A stretch of DNA of 64,000 nt from Methylotenera sp. (GTDB lineage: Bacteria; Pseudomonadota; Gammaproteobacteria; Burkholderiales; Methylophilaceae): NCBI GenBank assembly GCA_013141495.1, contig JABFQV010000002.1:310001-374000 (forward strand). The letters are read 5' to 3'. This document shows positions 1 to 10,156 of this stretch, in pieces (position 1 is the first letter of the stretch; each line of letters starts with the position of its first letter). The notes below the pieces were generated by a model that searched no databases, was not told the origin of the DNA, and saw nothing but the letters and a program-made list of their open reading frames with translations. The translations under genes and the position numbers were made by a program.

Positions 1-1
1 G

Positions 2-3000
2 CAAGCCGCATCAAGAACTTACTTCATGTATTTTAATAATGGCACTGCACTCACACAGCCACCAGTAACTACTAACACTATTTGTCCTGTAGCTAACGAT
101 ACTGAGCTAGCGTCAGTCACAGGCATTGCTTTGATGGCTGATACTGACAATACGACTTGCGTCCCATCCACCAGTAGAGATGTTAAGTGGGATAGTGCTA
201 CTCCAACGCTTAGCGTTTATTATAACGGCACTGGTTACGCCTCTGCGATGAACATCACTGGCACCAGTATTGGCATCAGGGCTCGTTCTCAATCAGGCAC
301 ACAGACACTCACCGTCAATTTATTTTATACCACGCCGAGTAATAATAAAGTTTACTTCTCGGGCACACCAGCTACGCAAACAGGCATCAGCAGCCGAGCT
401 GATTACACCATAAATCTTACAGGGCTGTCAGCTTCAAATGTGCCGGCAGGCTCGAAGCTTGGTGTAGAATTTTCATGGACCGCTAGTAGTGGTATGCGCT
501 TATCTATCAATCAAAGTTCGAATAACGACAAACTCATTGTAAATGAAACTACAGCAACTCCGGTCGTCCCTCCCACCCCGATAGCGGAATATCGTTTCGA
601 CGAAAATAGTTGGTCTGGTGCGCCTGGTCAGGTAATTGACGCTATTGCAGGCAATAATGGCACGGCTATCAATGGTGTGATAACGACTAACAGCACAGGT
701 ATTGGTCAGGGCATCTGTCGATTAGGTGTGTTCGATGGTAATAATGATTACGTTGAAGTCCCTACCATCTACAATCAGCTCAAAGGAACCTTTTCGTTTA
801 GCGCTTGGTTAAACACGACTCAAGTCGGCAACAACATCGACTGGCAAGCGCCTGGCATCACTGGTGTTGAGGAGAATGGTGGGCAAGATGATGTTTTTAT
901 CGGCTGGCTAGATGCGAGCGGACGCATCGGGCTTAATGTCAAAAATGACAATTCTTTTACATCAACCTCTTCAGTCAATAACGGCCAATGGCACCATGTT
1001 GTTTTTACAAGAGATATGGCCACTGGCATTACCAAGATCTATGTTGATGGTGCGCTACAAAACACTCGTACCCAAGGCACAGGCGCAATCGGAAACACTT
1101 TTAATGGCATAGGCATCGTACGCAATACATCACCATCAAATGCTCCAAAATACTTCAATGGCAAACTTGATGAAATCTTGATTTTTAACAACATTTTAAC
1201 CGATGCAAATGTCACACAAATCTACTCAAATCAATCAACTGGTAAAAATTGGGATGGGTCGGCACGTATTTGTAGTGGAGGCTTTGACCATATTCAGATT
1301 GAGCACCCAAGCGGCAATGGTGTGACTTGCTCACCAACCACACTAACGATAAAAGCCTGTGCAAACGCAGCATGTACGACACTTTATACTGGGGGCGTGT
1401 CTGGCGCGCTAACAGCAACAGGTACGGGTACGGCGAACTGGGGTGATGGCACCGCAAATTTCAATATTCCAGCCAGTGGCTCAGTCACTAAAACTTTACA
1501 GCTAACTTCGGTAAATACCAATGTATCAACAACATTAGGCGCGGCATCAATCACTCCAGCCCCAACGGCAACTACAAGTTGCAACTTTGCGGGTTGCGTT
1601 TACACAGCCTTCAACTCAGGTTTTATTTTTAATATTCTTGATCACGTAGCTGGCGTTACGCAAACAGTCTCTATTAGTGCCGTCAAAAAATCAGACACCT
1701 CAAATGCCTGCGTTCCAGGCTTGGCTAACGTTACGCGTACACTGCAAATGGCATGTAGTTACATCAACCCCAGTACTGGCACTTTACCTATGCTAGTAAA
1801 CGGAAGATATTTGAACAGCGCGAACAGCGCGAGCGCAATGTGCGCGTCATCCAACCCCGTTAGCCTGATTTTCAACAACACAGGTATAGCAGATGCAACA
1901 CTTAGCTACCCTGATGTTGGCAACATGCGGTTAACTGTAGCCTATGCAGGTTCTGCGGCGACAGGCGACGCTGGGTTATCGATTAATGGGACCGATACGT
2001 TTATTACCGCGCCCAAAGATTTTGCATTTAGTAGCATTACTGCTGCACCGATTAAAGCCGGCAATAATTTCAGCGCAACGGTAACTGCGCGCAACAATGA
2101 CAATAACCTAACCCCCAATTTTGGCAACGAGTCATCTCCAGAAAGCGCGGCAATTTCATTTACTAAATATCAACCGACTGGTGTAGGTGCCGTCAATGGT
2201 AGCTTTTCTGGCACATTAGGCTCTTTTACAAATGGAGTGGCAACCAGTAGCAACCTCAACTGGAGTGAGGTCGGCCTCATTGACCTTAACGCGACATTAA
2301 GCAGTAACAATTATCTAGGCTCGGGGTTAACAGCTAACGGATCAACTGGCACTGTTGGTGCTGTTGGGCGTTTTATTCCACATCATTTTGATACTGTCGT
2401 CACACAAGGATGCAGTAGCGGCAGCTTTACCTATTCCACACAACCATTTAACGTACAAGTAAGGGCATTAAATGCTGCCAATGCGCTCACTCAAAACTAT
2501 GACGGCTCAATCAATACCACACCAAATTTCGCCAAAACAATTACGTTATCTGATAGCAACGCCTCTGGATTAGGATCTCTGTTAAGCCCGACAATCGCCT
2601 CCAGTGCGTTTTTGGCAGGGGTAGCAAATGCTACGCCCAACTACAGCTTTACCAACGCTAAAACTTCACCGACTATCATTAAATTACGCGCAACCGATAC
2701 AGATAGTGTTAGTTCTGCGACCGGCTCTGAAGGAACGACAACCATTCGTAGCGGGCGATTATTATTGAAAAACGCCTATGGTTCTGAACTATTAAATTTA
2801 CCTATTGCACTTGAGGCACAGTATTGGAACGGCTCAAGTTATATCAGAAACGTACAGGATAACTGCACCACACTCCCATCAAATAGCATTGCAATGAGTA
2901 ACTACACGTCGGCACTTGCGGCATGTGAAACGCAAATAGGTTACTCAACAGGCAGTGGTGCATTGATTAACGGCGTTTCAAGCTTTTTGCGCTTAACCAA

Positions 3001-3193
3001 GCCAGGCGCGGGAAACAATGGCAGTGCTGATTTATCGCTTAACTTAAATGGTGCGGCGGGTAGCACTTGCACCTCGTCATCGGTAAGTAGCGCAACAAAT
3101 GCGAACCTGCCTTGGTTTGGTGCAAACCCGACATCACGTGCTACCTTTGGTATTTATAAAACACCCATTATTTATATGCGGGAAAACTACTAA
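2..3193 (+). CDS. mshQ: MshQ-like MSHA pilus adhesin, 5'-partial
   Basis: Large secreted or surface protein at the end of the MSHA minor-pilin cluster. The reading frame is open from base 2, with no stop before the first ATG at 26, so the true start probably lies upstream of the window. The visible 1055 residues are rich in Asn, Ser and Thr. A LamG/concanavalin A-like region sits at about residues 190-400 (motif QWHHVVFTRD, then KIYVDGALQ). The C-terminal half has repeated beta-rich segments with paired Cys, matching the DUF6701 region of MshQ proteins. It ends 130 bp before mshI. The role as tip adhesin is inferred from family and position; the paralogue identity is less certain than the family. 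Confidence 0.8.
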   Translation, partial: QAASRTYFMYFNNGTALTQPPVTTNTICPVANDTELASVTGIALMADTDNTTCVPSTSRDVKWDSATPTLSVYYNGTGYASAMNITGTSIGIRARSQSGTQTLTVNLFYTTPSNNKVYFSGTPATQTGISSRADYTINLTGLSASNVPAGSKLGVEFSWTASSGMRLSINQSSNNDKLIVNETTATPVVPPTPIAEYRFDENSWSGAPGQVIDAIAGNNGTAINGVITTNSTGIGQGICRLGVFDGNNDYVEVPTIYNQLKGTFSFSAWLNTTQVGNNIDWQAPGITGVEENGGQDDVFIGWLDASGRIGLNVKNDNSFTSTSSVNNGQWHHVVFTRDMATGITKIYVDGALQNTRTQGTGAIGNTFNGIGIVRNTSPSNAPKYFNGKLDEILIFNNILTDANVTQIYSNQSTGKNWDGSARICSGGFDHIQIEHPSGNGVTCSPTTLTIKACANAACTTLYTGGVSGALTATGTGTANWGDGTANFNIPASGSVTKTLQLTSVNTNVSTTLGAASITPAPTATTSCNFAGCVYTAFNSGFIFNILDHVAGVTQTVSISAVKKSDTSNACVPGLANVTRTLQMACSYINPSTGTLPMLVNGRYLNSANSASAMCASSNPVSLIFNNTGIADATLSYPDVGNMRLTVAYAGSAATGDAGLSINGTDTFITAPKDFAFSSITAAPIKAGNNFSATVTARNNDNNLTPNFGNESSPESAAISFTKYQPTGVGAVNGSFSGTLGSFTNGVATSSNLNWSEVGLIDLNATLSSNNYLGSGLTANGSTGTVGAVGRFIPHHFDTVVTQGCSSGSFTYSTQPFNVQVRALNAANALTQNYDGSINTTPNFAKTITLSDSNASGLGSLLSPTIASSAFLAGVANATPNYSFTNAKTSPTIIKLRATDTDSVSSATGSEGTTTIRSGRLLLKNAYGSELLNLPIALEAQYWNGSSYIRNVQDNCTTLPSNSIAMSNYTSALAACETQIGYSTGSGALINGVSSFLRLTKPGAGNNGSADLSLNLNGAAGSTCTSSSVSSATNANLPWFGANPTSRATFGIYKTPIIYMRENY

Positions 3194-3323
3194 ATTATAA
3201 AAATAAACGCATATATTACAATATGTTAAATGATGTAACTTAATGTAGTATATACTTACGTGCGTACTAAATAATCAAAAAAATAAATAAAATTCATTTA
3301 AATAGCGACCATGAGTAACATCC
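3194..3323 (+). promoter_or_regulatory. AT-rich gap before the msh biogenesis operon
   Basis: 130 bp of AT-rich DNA between the adhesin gene and mshI. It is the only sizeable gap in this part of the cluster and so the likely promoter for mshI to mshN. I cannot name a specific factor site, and no convincing terminator hairpin for the upstream gene is visible. Confidence 0.35.
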
Positions 3324-4265
3324 ATGAAATTTTTCACTAAACAGAAAAAACCCGGCTGGTTTGTATTAAGCGACTCAGGAAGCGGCTCGTCTGTGGCCTA
3401 TGTTATAAAAAATCACAATGAAAAACCAATAGTTATGTTTGCCGAAATGCGTCCAGAAAGCTTGAAAGACAGCGCGGCTGTTGAGGTTTTAGTTAAAGAT
3501 TTAGGCTTATCTAACCAGCACTGCTCATTATTGCTAGCACAAGGTGAGTATCAATTATTGCAGCTTGAAAAACCCAATGTACCCGCCAGTGAGTTAAAGC
3601 AAGCCGTGGGCTGGAAGTTAAAAGACATGATTGAATGTCCGGTAGAGCAAGCGACAGTTGATGTCATTGATATTCCAACCGACCCCAATAACTCGCGCCG
3701 GCAGCCATACGTATATGCTGTTGCCGCAAAAAATACCCTGATCAGTGAATATATTCAGCGCTTGATTGAAACTTCTAATTCAGGCCTTGAAGTCATTGAC
3801 ATCCCAGAACTGGCACAACGTAACATTGCCACCTTTATCGAACAAGAGGGTCGTGGTTTAGCCATGCTCAGCATCAATGATAGCGGCTGCTTATTAACCT
3901 TTACAGCAAACGGTGAACTCTACTACTCTCGATATATTGATGTTGATACTTCACTGATTGAAAGTGAAGACAGCGTCATCAAGTCAAGTACATTTGAACG
4001 CCTGTCGTTAGATGTGCAACGTTCGTTAGATAGTTTTGAACGTCAGTTCCCATACATCACGATTAATCGTTTAGTTTTAGCGCCATTTATGGGACGTGAA
4101 GACTTTTATGATTATTTAAAAACCTCACTCTATATTCAGGTTGATCAATTTAATTTAGATGATATTTTTAGTTTTGATGATGGTGTTGATTTAGGCAACT
4201 TATCCAACCAAGCCAATTTCCTACCATTATTGGGTGCGGCATTACGTCAGGATGAGTCAGCATGA
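3324..4265 (+). CDS. mshI: MSHA biogenesis protein MshI (PilM-like)
   Basis: 313-residue cytoplasmic protein of the MshI family, the actin-like PilM counterpart of the MSHA type IV pilus. It is expected to sit under the inner-membrane platform and bind the N-terminus of the PilN-like partner. It has no signal peptide or membrane segment. Its middle part (NSGLEVIDIPELAQRNIATF) is typical of the fold that separates PilM/MshI subdomains. The stop overlaps the next start by 4 bp (ATGA at 4262-4265), which indicates translational coupling. Confidence 0.88.
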   Translation: MKFFTKQKKPGWFVLSDSGSGSSVAYVIKNHNEKPIVMFAEMRPESLKDSAAVEVLVKDLGLSNQHCSLLLAQGEYQLLQLEKPNVPASELKQAVGWKLKDMIECPVEQATVDVIDIPTDPNNSRRQPYVYAVAAKNTLISEYIQRLIETSNSGLEVIDIPELAQRNIATFIEQEGRGLAMLSINDSGCLLTFTANGELYYSRYIDVDTSLIESEDSVIKSSTFERLSLDVQRSLDSFERQFPYITINRLVLAPFMGREDFYDYLKTSLYIQVDQFNLDDIFSFDDGVDLGNLSNQANFLPLLGAALRQDESA

Positions 4266-5014
4266 GTCAGCAAATCAACCTGCTAAATTTATCCTTAATT
4301 AAAAAAAAGGAGCTTCTAAGCCCGACTAACATCGCCATTAGCCTTGGTTTTCTATCAGCATTGATGTTGGTATATTACAGCTTTGCACAAAGCCAGTTGT
4401 CGTCGTTAACCATTCAACGCAAACAGGTAGCTGAGACTTTGTCTGCCACGCAAACACAATTAACCCAAACCGCTTTGCTACATGCGCCTCATGAGGCTGA
4501 TGCGGCGTTGTTAGATCAAATAGCGCAGCTTGAGCAAAAAGAAAAAGTACAGCAGCAAGTATTGCAAACCGTAAGCAAAAGCGCCACCACTCCTGATAAA
4601 GGTTACGCCGCGTTAATGCGTGCTTTTGCCAAACAAAGTATTGAGGGCTTATGGTTAACCAGCTTTAGCATGGATAGCGATAACAACCAACTCAACATCA
4701 GTGGTCGCGCCTTACAAGGTGAGCTGGTACCGGAGTATATTTCTCGCTTGGGTAATGAGGACGTGTTAAAAGGTCAATCCTTTGCCACGTTAAATATAAG
4801 CTTACCAAAAGTTGAGGTTGCCGCACCTAACAACACTTCCGTGCAACCAACGCCCTCTTCAAGTTCAGCCACGGCTAGCAGCGGCAAGCCCATCTTGGCC
4901 GATGATATAGCCAACCAAGTGCCACAAGCTAATTTTATTGAATTTTCATTGCAATCCAGCCATCAGGAATCTTCAAGCAACGCTTTAGAACTAAAAGCAG
5001 GGAGGCAAAATTGA
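4262..5014 (+). CDS. PilN-like MSHA inner-membrane protein (MshI2)
   Basis: 250 residues with the short cytoplasmic start SQQINLLNLSL, which matches the conserved N-terminal motif by which PilN binds PilM. One membrane segment follows at about residues 25-42, then a coiled-coil region rich in Gln (about 45-100) and a periplasmic ferredoxin-like domain. This is the PilN role of the MSHA machine, often annotated MshI2. It overlaps mshI by 4 bp and the next gene by 4 bp, so it belongs to one operon. Confidence 0.82.
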   Translation: MSQQINLLNLSLIKKKELLSPTNIAISLGFLSALMLVYYSFAQSQLSSLTIQRKQVAETLSATQTQLTQTALLHAPHEADAALLDQIAQLEQKEKVQQQVLQTVSKSATTPDKGYAALMRAFAKQSIEGLWLTSFSMDSDNNQLNISGRALQGELVPEYISRLGNEDVLKGQSFATLNISLPKVEVAAPNNTSVQPTPSSSSATASSGKPILADDIANQVPQANFIEFSLQSSHQESSSNALELKAGRQN

Positions 5015-5775
5015 ACGCTTCTTTAATACAACTTTGGGCATCTATCACTGACAAGTTTGATGCGCTTAAGCCGCGTGAACGCTGGTTGGTTTTTGGCGCA
5101 TTATTGGCGGTGGTCTATGTCGCAATTAACGCACTGCTACTAGAGCCTGTTCTTTTGCAAAAAAAATCACTCACCAATGCAATTTCTGCCGATGAAGCGC
5201 AGGTGCAGGTGCTGCGCCAACAGCTAGCACAATATGCAGGGCAAAACGCCATCGACCCAGATGCGAAAAATAAGCAGCGCATCGTCGTGTTGCAGTCAAA
5301 TTTACTTTCGTTAGAAAGTAAATTAAATAGCCTGCAAACAACGCTGATACAGCCAGATAAAATACCAGAGCTATTGCGTAGCTTATTGAAAGAAAATGGC
5401 AAATTAAAGTTGATTGAACTAAAAACCTTAACGACCACAGGTTTGCTAGACAACATCGCAACTAACGACACCAACACTAGCCCAGCCATAGCGAGCCAAA
5501 CACCAAATGCAATGGCAACGTCAAGCACAGCAATAAGTCCAACATCAGAAAAATATATTGCGCCCGTCTTTAAGCATGGCGTGGAGATTACAATAGAAGG
5601 CCGCTATTTAGATTTACTCGCTTATGTGTCTGAACTAGAACGGTCACCTTGGCATATTTTATGGAGCAAAGCGGCTTTAAACACGGATACAAGCCCAACG
5701 TATGAGTGGCCATCTAACCGCTTAAAATTAACCGTTTACACCTTAAGCTTAGATCAAACATGGCTGAGTATTTAA
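5011..5775 (+). CDS. mshJ: MSHA biogenesis protein MshJ (PilO-like)
   Basis: 254 residues. The start is TTG at 5011, preceded by GGAGG at 5001-5005; the TTG overlaps the previous stop (TTGA). The motif PRERWLVFGALLAVVYVA gives a single membrane anchor near residues 22-44, as in GspM/PilO proteins. A coiled coil (about 55-110) and a periplasmic domain containing GRYLDLLAYVSELERSPW follow, the last part being characteristic of MshJ/PilO. It pairs with the PilN-like protein in the inner-membrane alignment complex. Confidence 0.86.
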   Translation: MNASLIQLWASITDKFDALKPRERWLVFGALLAVVYVAINALLLEPVLLQKKSLTNAISADEAQVQVLRQQLAQYAGQNAIDPDAKNKQRIVVLQSNLLSLESKLNSLQTTLIQPDKIPELLRSLLKENGKLKLIELKTLTTTGLLDNIATNDTNTSPAIASQTPNAMATSSTAISPTSEKYIAPVFKHGVEITIEGRYLDLLAYVSELERSPWHILWSKAALNTDTSPTYEWPSNRLKLTVYTLSLDQTWLSI

Positions 5776-6176
5776 TGATGAAATTACTGCCACAATATTC
5801 AAACTCTTGGCAATATCAGCTAGCCGCATTGCTTAGCTTAGCGCTTCCGTTTGCATCAGCGCATGCCGAGACCTTAAAAGACCCGACACAGCCACCCGCT
5901 GTATTTAATGGTAATTTCACCAGTGAAGCGATTGCCACGGGGCCAGTGTTACAATCCGTGATGCTGGGCTCAAATTACAAAGCCGCTATTATTAACGGTA
6001 ACAAAGTGTTGTTAGGCCAAAAATACGAACAGGCAACACTCATTAAACTAAATGAACATGAAGCGGTATTGCGTTATCCAGACAAAACTACCGTGACGCT
6101 GACAATGGATTATGCTATTGAGAAAAATCTGGTGAAAGCAACCACGACCGTTAAGCAAACAACTAAATTGAAATGA
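5775..6176 (+). CDS. mshK: MSHA biogenesis protein MshK (PilP-like)
   Basis: Short periplasmic protein, 132-133 residues from ATG 5775 or 5778. An earlier in-frame ATG at 5760 lies inside mshJ and is less likely, because the TAATG junction at 5773-5777 suggests coupled restart. There is a signal peptide (about residues 1-30, ending SAHA). The motif LKDPTQPP and then LQSVMLGSNYKAAIINGNKV is the typical MshK/GspC-PilP homology region that connects the inner-membrane complex with the secretin. It overlaps mshL by 4 bp. Confidence 0.84.
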   Translation: MMKLLPQYSNSWQYQLAALLSLALPFASAHAETLKDPTQPPAVFNGNFTSEAIATGPVLQSVMLGSNYKAAIINGNKVLLGQKYEQATLIKLNEHEAVLRYPDKTTVTLTMDYAIEKNLVKATTTVKQTTKLK

Positions 6177-7951
6177 ATACAATAAGCGAGAATAAAAAGA
6201 TGCGAATCGTATCCAAGCCATTACCACTAGCACTGACTTTGTTACTCATTACCGGTTGCGCCACTACCGAGCAGCAACCCAATGCAACGTTAAATAAGAT
6301 CAATAATGAGTTAACAACTGCCGTTGCAACCAAAGAGAAAACACCAACGCCTGACGCTGTCAATAATGCGCTGTTACCGCCATTAACAATTGCGATGCCC
6401 AAAGCCTCCACCAAACGACTTGAACAACGTTTTGATTTGGTAATCAACAATGCACCTGCTAACCAAGTGTTAATGGGCATTGTAAGCGGAACCCGCTACA
6501 GCATGCTGATTCACCCGGATGTAACTGGTTCAATTTCAGTCAATTTAAAAGATGTGACCGTGTTTGAAGCGCTGGATTCTTTGCGCGATCTTTATGGTTA
6601 TGAGTACAAAGTGGACGGCTCTCGTATTTTTATTGAATCCCCGGCGATGCAAACCCGTGTTTTTCAAGTGAATTACATTGTTGGTCAGCGTAAAGGCACT
6701 TCTGACACACGCGTGACATCAGGCTCAGTCAGTGGTGGCAACAATAGTCAATCAGGGCAACAAAGCGGCACGAGCACCTCCTCCACCAGTAGCGGAAGTG
6801 CCAATAACCGCACTGCCCTCGTTAGCACCAGCATTGCAACCACCTCGAACAACGACTTCTGGAAAGATTTAACCGATTCACTCAATGGTATTGTCGGCAC
6901 AGAAAATGGCAGGCGTGTGATTGTTAACCTGCAATCAGGTGTAATTGTGGTACGCGCAATGCCTAGCGAAGTGCGCAATGTAGAAGCATTTTTACGTTTA
7001 ATGCAGGTTTCAATTGAACGACAAGTGATTTTAGAAGCTAAAATTCTTAACGTACAATTGAATGACTTATCTCAAAGCGGCGTCAACTGGTCTGTATTTG
7101 GCAGCAGTGGCAGAAACACCGGTATTGTGGGTAGCTTAAATGCTAATACCCAGCTCGCAACCAGCGGCAATGGCAATTTAATCAGTGGCGATTTAGGCGC
7201 ATCAGCCGGCAATTTAATAGCAAATTCAGCGACAGCCACAACAGCACTTGGCGCATCTTTATTTGCCGTAGCCCTACAAGGCGCTAACTTTGCTGCCTTA
7301 TTGCAGTTTTTAGAAACACAAGGTGATGTACAGGTGCTATCCAGCCCACGTATTGCCACTATTAACAATCAAAAAGCCGTGTTAAAAGTAGGTACCGATG
7401 AGTTTTTTGTGACTGGCGTATCTTCCAGCACTACCGCCTCAACCGGTGCAACAACCACCGTACCGGAAGTCACTTTGCAACCTTTTTTCTCTGGTATTAC
7501 CCTTGATGTCACGCCGCAAATTGATAAAGACGACAATATCATCCTACACATGCACCCTTCAATCAGCCAGGTGACAACGGTAAACAAGCAAGTTAATTTA
7601 GGCGGTACTTCAGGTCAACTTAACTTACCTTTAGCCTCCAGCAATGTCAGTGAAACCGACAGCATTGTACGCACACGCGATGGTCACGTGATTGCCATTG
7701 GCGGGCTGATGACTGAGAGCTCAATTAGCACAAAATCCAAAGTGCCAGGCTTAGGTGATATAAAAGGCATAGGCGCTGCTTTTCGTCAACGTGGGTCAAC
7801 TAACACCAAGTCTGAACTCGTGATTTTACTGAAAGCAACCGTGGTACAAGGACAAGACAGCTGGAATAATGACATGCTATCTACCCAGCAACGTGTAAAT
7901 GAGATTCGAAGACCTGAAGCTAGCGCTGAAAGTGCTAACGGGGGCAACTAA
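6173..7951 (+). CDS. mshL: MSHA secretin MshL
   Basis: Outer-membrane secretin ring for the MSHA pilus. It has 592 residues from ATG 6173, or 583 from ATG 6200, which begins MRIVSKPLPLALTLLLITGC and gives a good lipobox (LITGC). I favour 6200 as the functional signal-peptide start. An STN/N0-type domain is near residues 120-165 (VFEALDSLRDLYGYEY). A Ser/Gly/Thr-rich linker at about 180-215 is followed by the secretin domain, including VQVLSSPRIATINNQKAVLKVG and, near the end, RDGHVIAIGGLM. Both are diagnostic secretin motifs. It overlaps mshK by 4 bp. Confidence 0.92.
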   Translation: MNTISENKKMRIVSKPLPLALTLLLITGCATTEQQPNATLNKINNELTTAVATKEKTPTPDAVNNALLPPLTIAMPKASTKRLEQRFDLVINNAPANQVLMGIVSGTRYSMLIHPDVTGSISVNLKDVTVFEALDSLRDLYGYEYKVDGSRIFIESPAMQTRVFQVNYIVGQRKGTSDTRVTSGSVSGGNNSQSGQQSGTSTSSTSSGSANNRTALVSTSIATTSNNDFWKDLTDSLNGIVGTENGRRVIVNLQSGVIVVRAMPSEVRNVEAFLRLMQVSIERQVILEAKILNVQLNDLSQSGVNWSVFGSSGRNTGIVGSLNANTQLATSGNGNLISGDLGASAGNLIANSATATTALGASLFAVALQGANFAALLQFLETQGDVQVLSSPRIATINNQKAVLKVGTDEFFVTGVSSSTTASTGATTTVPEVTLQPFFSGITLDVTPQIDKDDNIILHMHPSISQVTTVNKQVNLGGTSGQLNLPLASSNVSETDSIVRTRDGHVIAIGGLMTESSISTKSKVPGLGDIKGIGAAFRQRGSTNTKSELVILLKATVVQGQDSWNNDMLSTQQRVNEIRRPEASAESANGGN

Positions 7952-7954
7952 GTA

Positions 7955-8872
7955 ATGTATCTTCAACATTTTGGGTTGAAAGAATCGCCTTTTAGCATTA
8001 CGCCTGATACCAGCTTTTACTTTGCTTCAAATAGTTACAAAGAGGCACTTAGCACACTGTTATTTGCAATCACCTCTGGTGAAGGATTTATCAAAATAAC
8101 AGGGGAAGTTGGCACAGGAAAAACCCTATTGTGTCGTAAGTTGATGTCTAGCTTAGACGAGAATTTTAAAGTAGCCTATGTACCAAACCCTTACCTGGAG
8201 CCGCAGTCATTGCTCATGGTACTTGCTGATGAACTAGGCATTACATTACCGAATACAGTGACACAGCATTTGTTACTAAAAGCGCTCAACCTTGAGTTGT
8301 TACGCTTTGCTCGGGCAGGCATCAAGGTGGTGGTGTGTTTAGATGAAGTACAAGCGATGCCAATTGAAACACTAGAGGCGCTACGCTTATTGAGTAACCT
8401 TGAAACTGAAAAACGCAAATTGATACAAGTTGTTATTTTTGGGCAGCCAGAACTTGAAGAAAAGCTTAACCAGCCTTCAATTAGGCAATTAAAACAGCGC
8501 ATCACATTTGATTATCTGCTTGACCGTTTAACGCGCGATGAAATGCAATACTACCTGAACCACCGTTTAGTAGTAGCTGGTTACCAAGGCAGTCGTATGT
8601 TTAGCAACATAGCTTTATATATCATGTACTTAAAATCAAAAGGCGTGCCGCGTTTAGTTAATATACTTGCGCATAAAGCGTTATTAGCCACTTATGGCAA
8701 AGGTAAAAAAGAAGTCGGTGCACGCGAGGTATTCGCTGCGGCTGCAGATACTAAATCTGTAGAATCTATTGGTAAAAAAGGGTTTGCACTCATTTTAATA
8801 TTGGTGACTCTGATTATAGTGTTGACTGGGATTTTGTTGGCTTACCCATCTATTTATTCAAACTATTTCTAA
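7955..8872 (+). CDS. mshM: MshM ATPase, ExeA family
   Basis: 305-residue AAA ATPase of the ExeA/GspA type. The N-terminus FGLKESPFSITPDTSFYF is the family signature. Walker A is GEVGTGKT (about 50-57) and Walker B is VVVCLDEVQAM (about 125-135). A C-terminal membrane segment (about 277-297) leaves little periplasmic sequence, so the peptidoglycan-binding domain of longer ExeA proteins is absent. It starts 3 bp after mshL. Its likely role is ATP-driven placement of the secretin through peptidoglycan. Confidence 0.87.
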   Translation: MYLQHFGLKESPFSITPDTSFYFASNSYKEALSTLLFAITSGEGFIKITGEVGTGKTLLCRKLMSSLDENFKVAYVPNPYLEPQSLLMVLADELGITLPNTVTQHLLLKALNLELLRFARAGIKVVVCLDEVQAMPIETLEALRLLSNLETEKRKLIQVVIFGQPELEEKLNQPSIRQLKQRITFDYLLDRLTRDEMQYYLNHRLVVAGYQGSRMFSNIALYIMYLKSKGVPRLVNILAHKALLATYGKGKKEVGAREVFAAAADTKSVESIGKKGFALILILVTLIIVLTGILLAYPSIYSNYF

Positions 8873-8933
8873 TAGAATTAGCCCTAGCTTACTAAAAATT
8901 TAAAGCGATATTTAAAAAAGACTGATATTAAAA

Positions 8934-10118
8934 ATGAGTTTAATCAATCAAATGTTAAAAGATCTGGAGCAGCGTGGCGCTGGGTCTGCTGACGTACAAA
9001 ACACAATATCACCCAAAATCAGTGCTAGCAAACCACAGCACAAGCCATTGCCTATTGTCAAAATTAGCGCTCTTATCCTATTGCTGATTGCTGGTGCCTA
9101 CTTCTGGGTGCAAAAAACAGACCCAACTAACAATAAAACTCCAGCAGAAACCATAGCGCTTGAATCCCAACCGGCGCCTCTTGATGCAAATGCTAAAGCC
9201 ATTACAGATACGGCTACAATTGAGCCGACTGAGATACCGCAAGTAAACACTGCAATGACAGAAAGTGAACCCAAGCCATTGTTTGAAACCAAGCTTGGCA
9301 CTTCACTGCCAGAAAACACTCAACTACTTGAAACAGCGCCAATATCAGTAGTAAATAACCGACCGTTAAAAGTAATAGCCGAAAAAAAAGATAGGCTTGC
9401 AACAGTAAGTGCATCCGTTAAGCAAGATGAAGCAATCTCTGCGAACAAAACATCAACTGAAAAACCATTAACTAAAGCAAATGCCAATAATTTAGCCATT
9501 GTTAAACAAATCCGACCAGACCAACAATCGGGCAATTACTACCGACAGGCCTTAACGTATTTAGAACAAGGCAGGGTTTCTGAAGCACAAGCCAGCTTAA
9601 CGCAAGCACTTGAAATCGACCCAAAGAATCATGATGCCAGACAAACGCTCGCAAGTTTATTACTAGAAAATAAGCGCAATGATGATGCGAGAAAGACACT
9701 TGCTGAGGGATTGACCATTGCACCAGATCAAACCGATTTCCGTATGGCACTTGCCCGCTTGCAAGTTGAAGCAAATGACAATGCAGGCGCGTTGATTACA
9801 TTAGAACAAGGTATGATTTACGCAAAAAATAACGCTAGGTTCCATAGTTTTATTGCTACGTTACTACAACGTGCTGAACGCCACGAAGAGGCTGTTAGTC
9901 ATTACATGGCTTCACTATCTATTGGTAATGCCTCGCCTAACAACACGACAACAACTAGCACATTGATCGGTCTTGGCATTTCGTTACAAACGCTTGGTAA
10001 ACTGGATGATGCAAACTTAGCGTTTACCCGCGTCAAAAACATGTCGGCACTTAGCCCGGAGCTTGCGCTATTTGTTGATCAGCGGCTAAAGCAAATTAAT
10101 CAGCGTTTACAAAATTAA
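8934..10118 (+). CDS. mshN: MshN, TPR protein of the MSHA system
   Basis: 394 residues. The start SLINQMLKDLEQRGAG is the conserved N-terminus of MshN/GspB-like proteins. A membrane anchor sits at about 40-60, then a low-complexity Ala/Thr/Glu/Pro linker (about 65-195) and TPR repeats from about 200 to the end (YLEQGRVSEAQASLTQALEI is the first clear one). It is the last msh gene seen. The expected mshE and mshG do not follow; the next gene is convergent copA. The 61-bp gap from mshM is AT-rich. Confidence 0.85.
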   Translation: MSLINQMLKDLEQRGAGSADVQNTISPKISASKPQHKPLPIVKISALILLLIAGAYFWVQKTDPTNNKTPAETIALESQPAPLDANAKAITDTATIEPTEIPQVNTAMTESEPKPLFETKLGTSLPENTQLLETAPISVVNNRPLKVIAEKKDRLATVSASVKQDEAISANKTSTEKPLTKANANNLAIVKQIRPDQQSGNYYRQALTYLEQGRVSEAQASLTQALEIDPKNHDARQTLASLLLENKRNDDARKTLAEGLTIAPDQTDFRMALARLQVEANDNAGALITLEQGMIYAKNNARFHSFIATLLQRAERHEEAVSHYMASLSIGNASPNNTTTTSTLIGLGISLQTLGKLDDANLAFTRVKNMSALSPELALFVDQRLKQINQRLQN

Positions 10119-10156
10119 ATAGCTAATAAATTAGCCTAATTTGGTATTTTAACGCG

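Noticed and set aside
10122-10135. GCTAAT-AA-ATTAGC stem between mshN and copA as terminator
   Set aside because: Only six AT-rich base pairs, no T run following on the plus strand; too weak to call.
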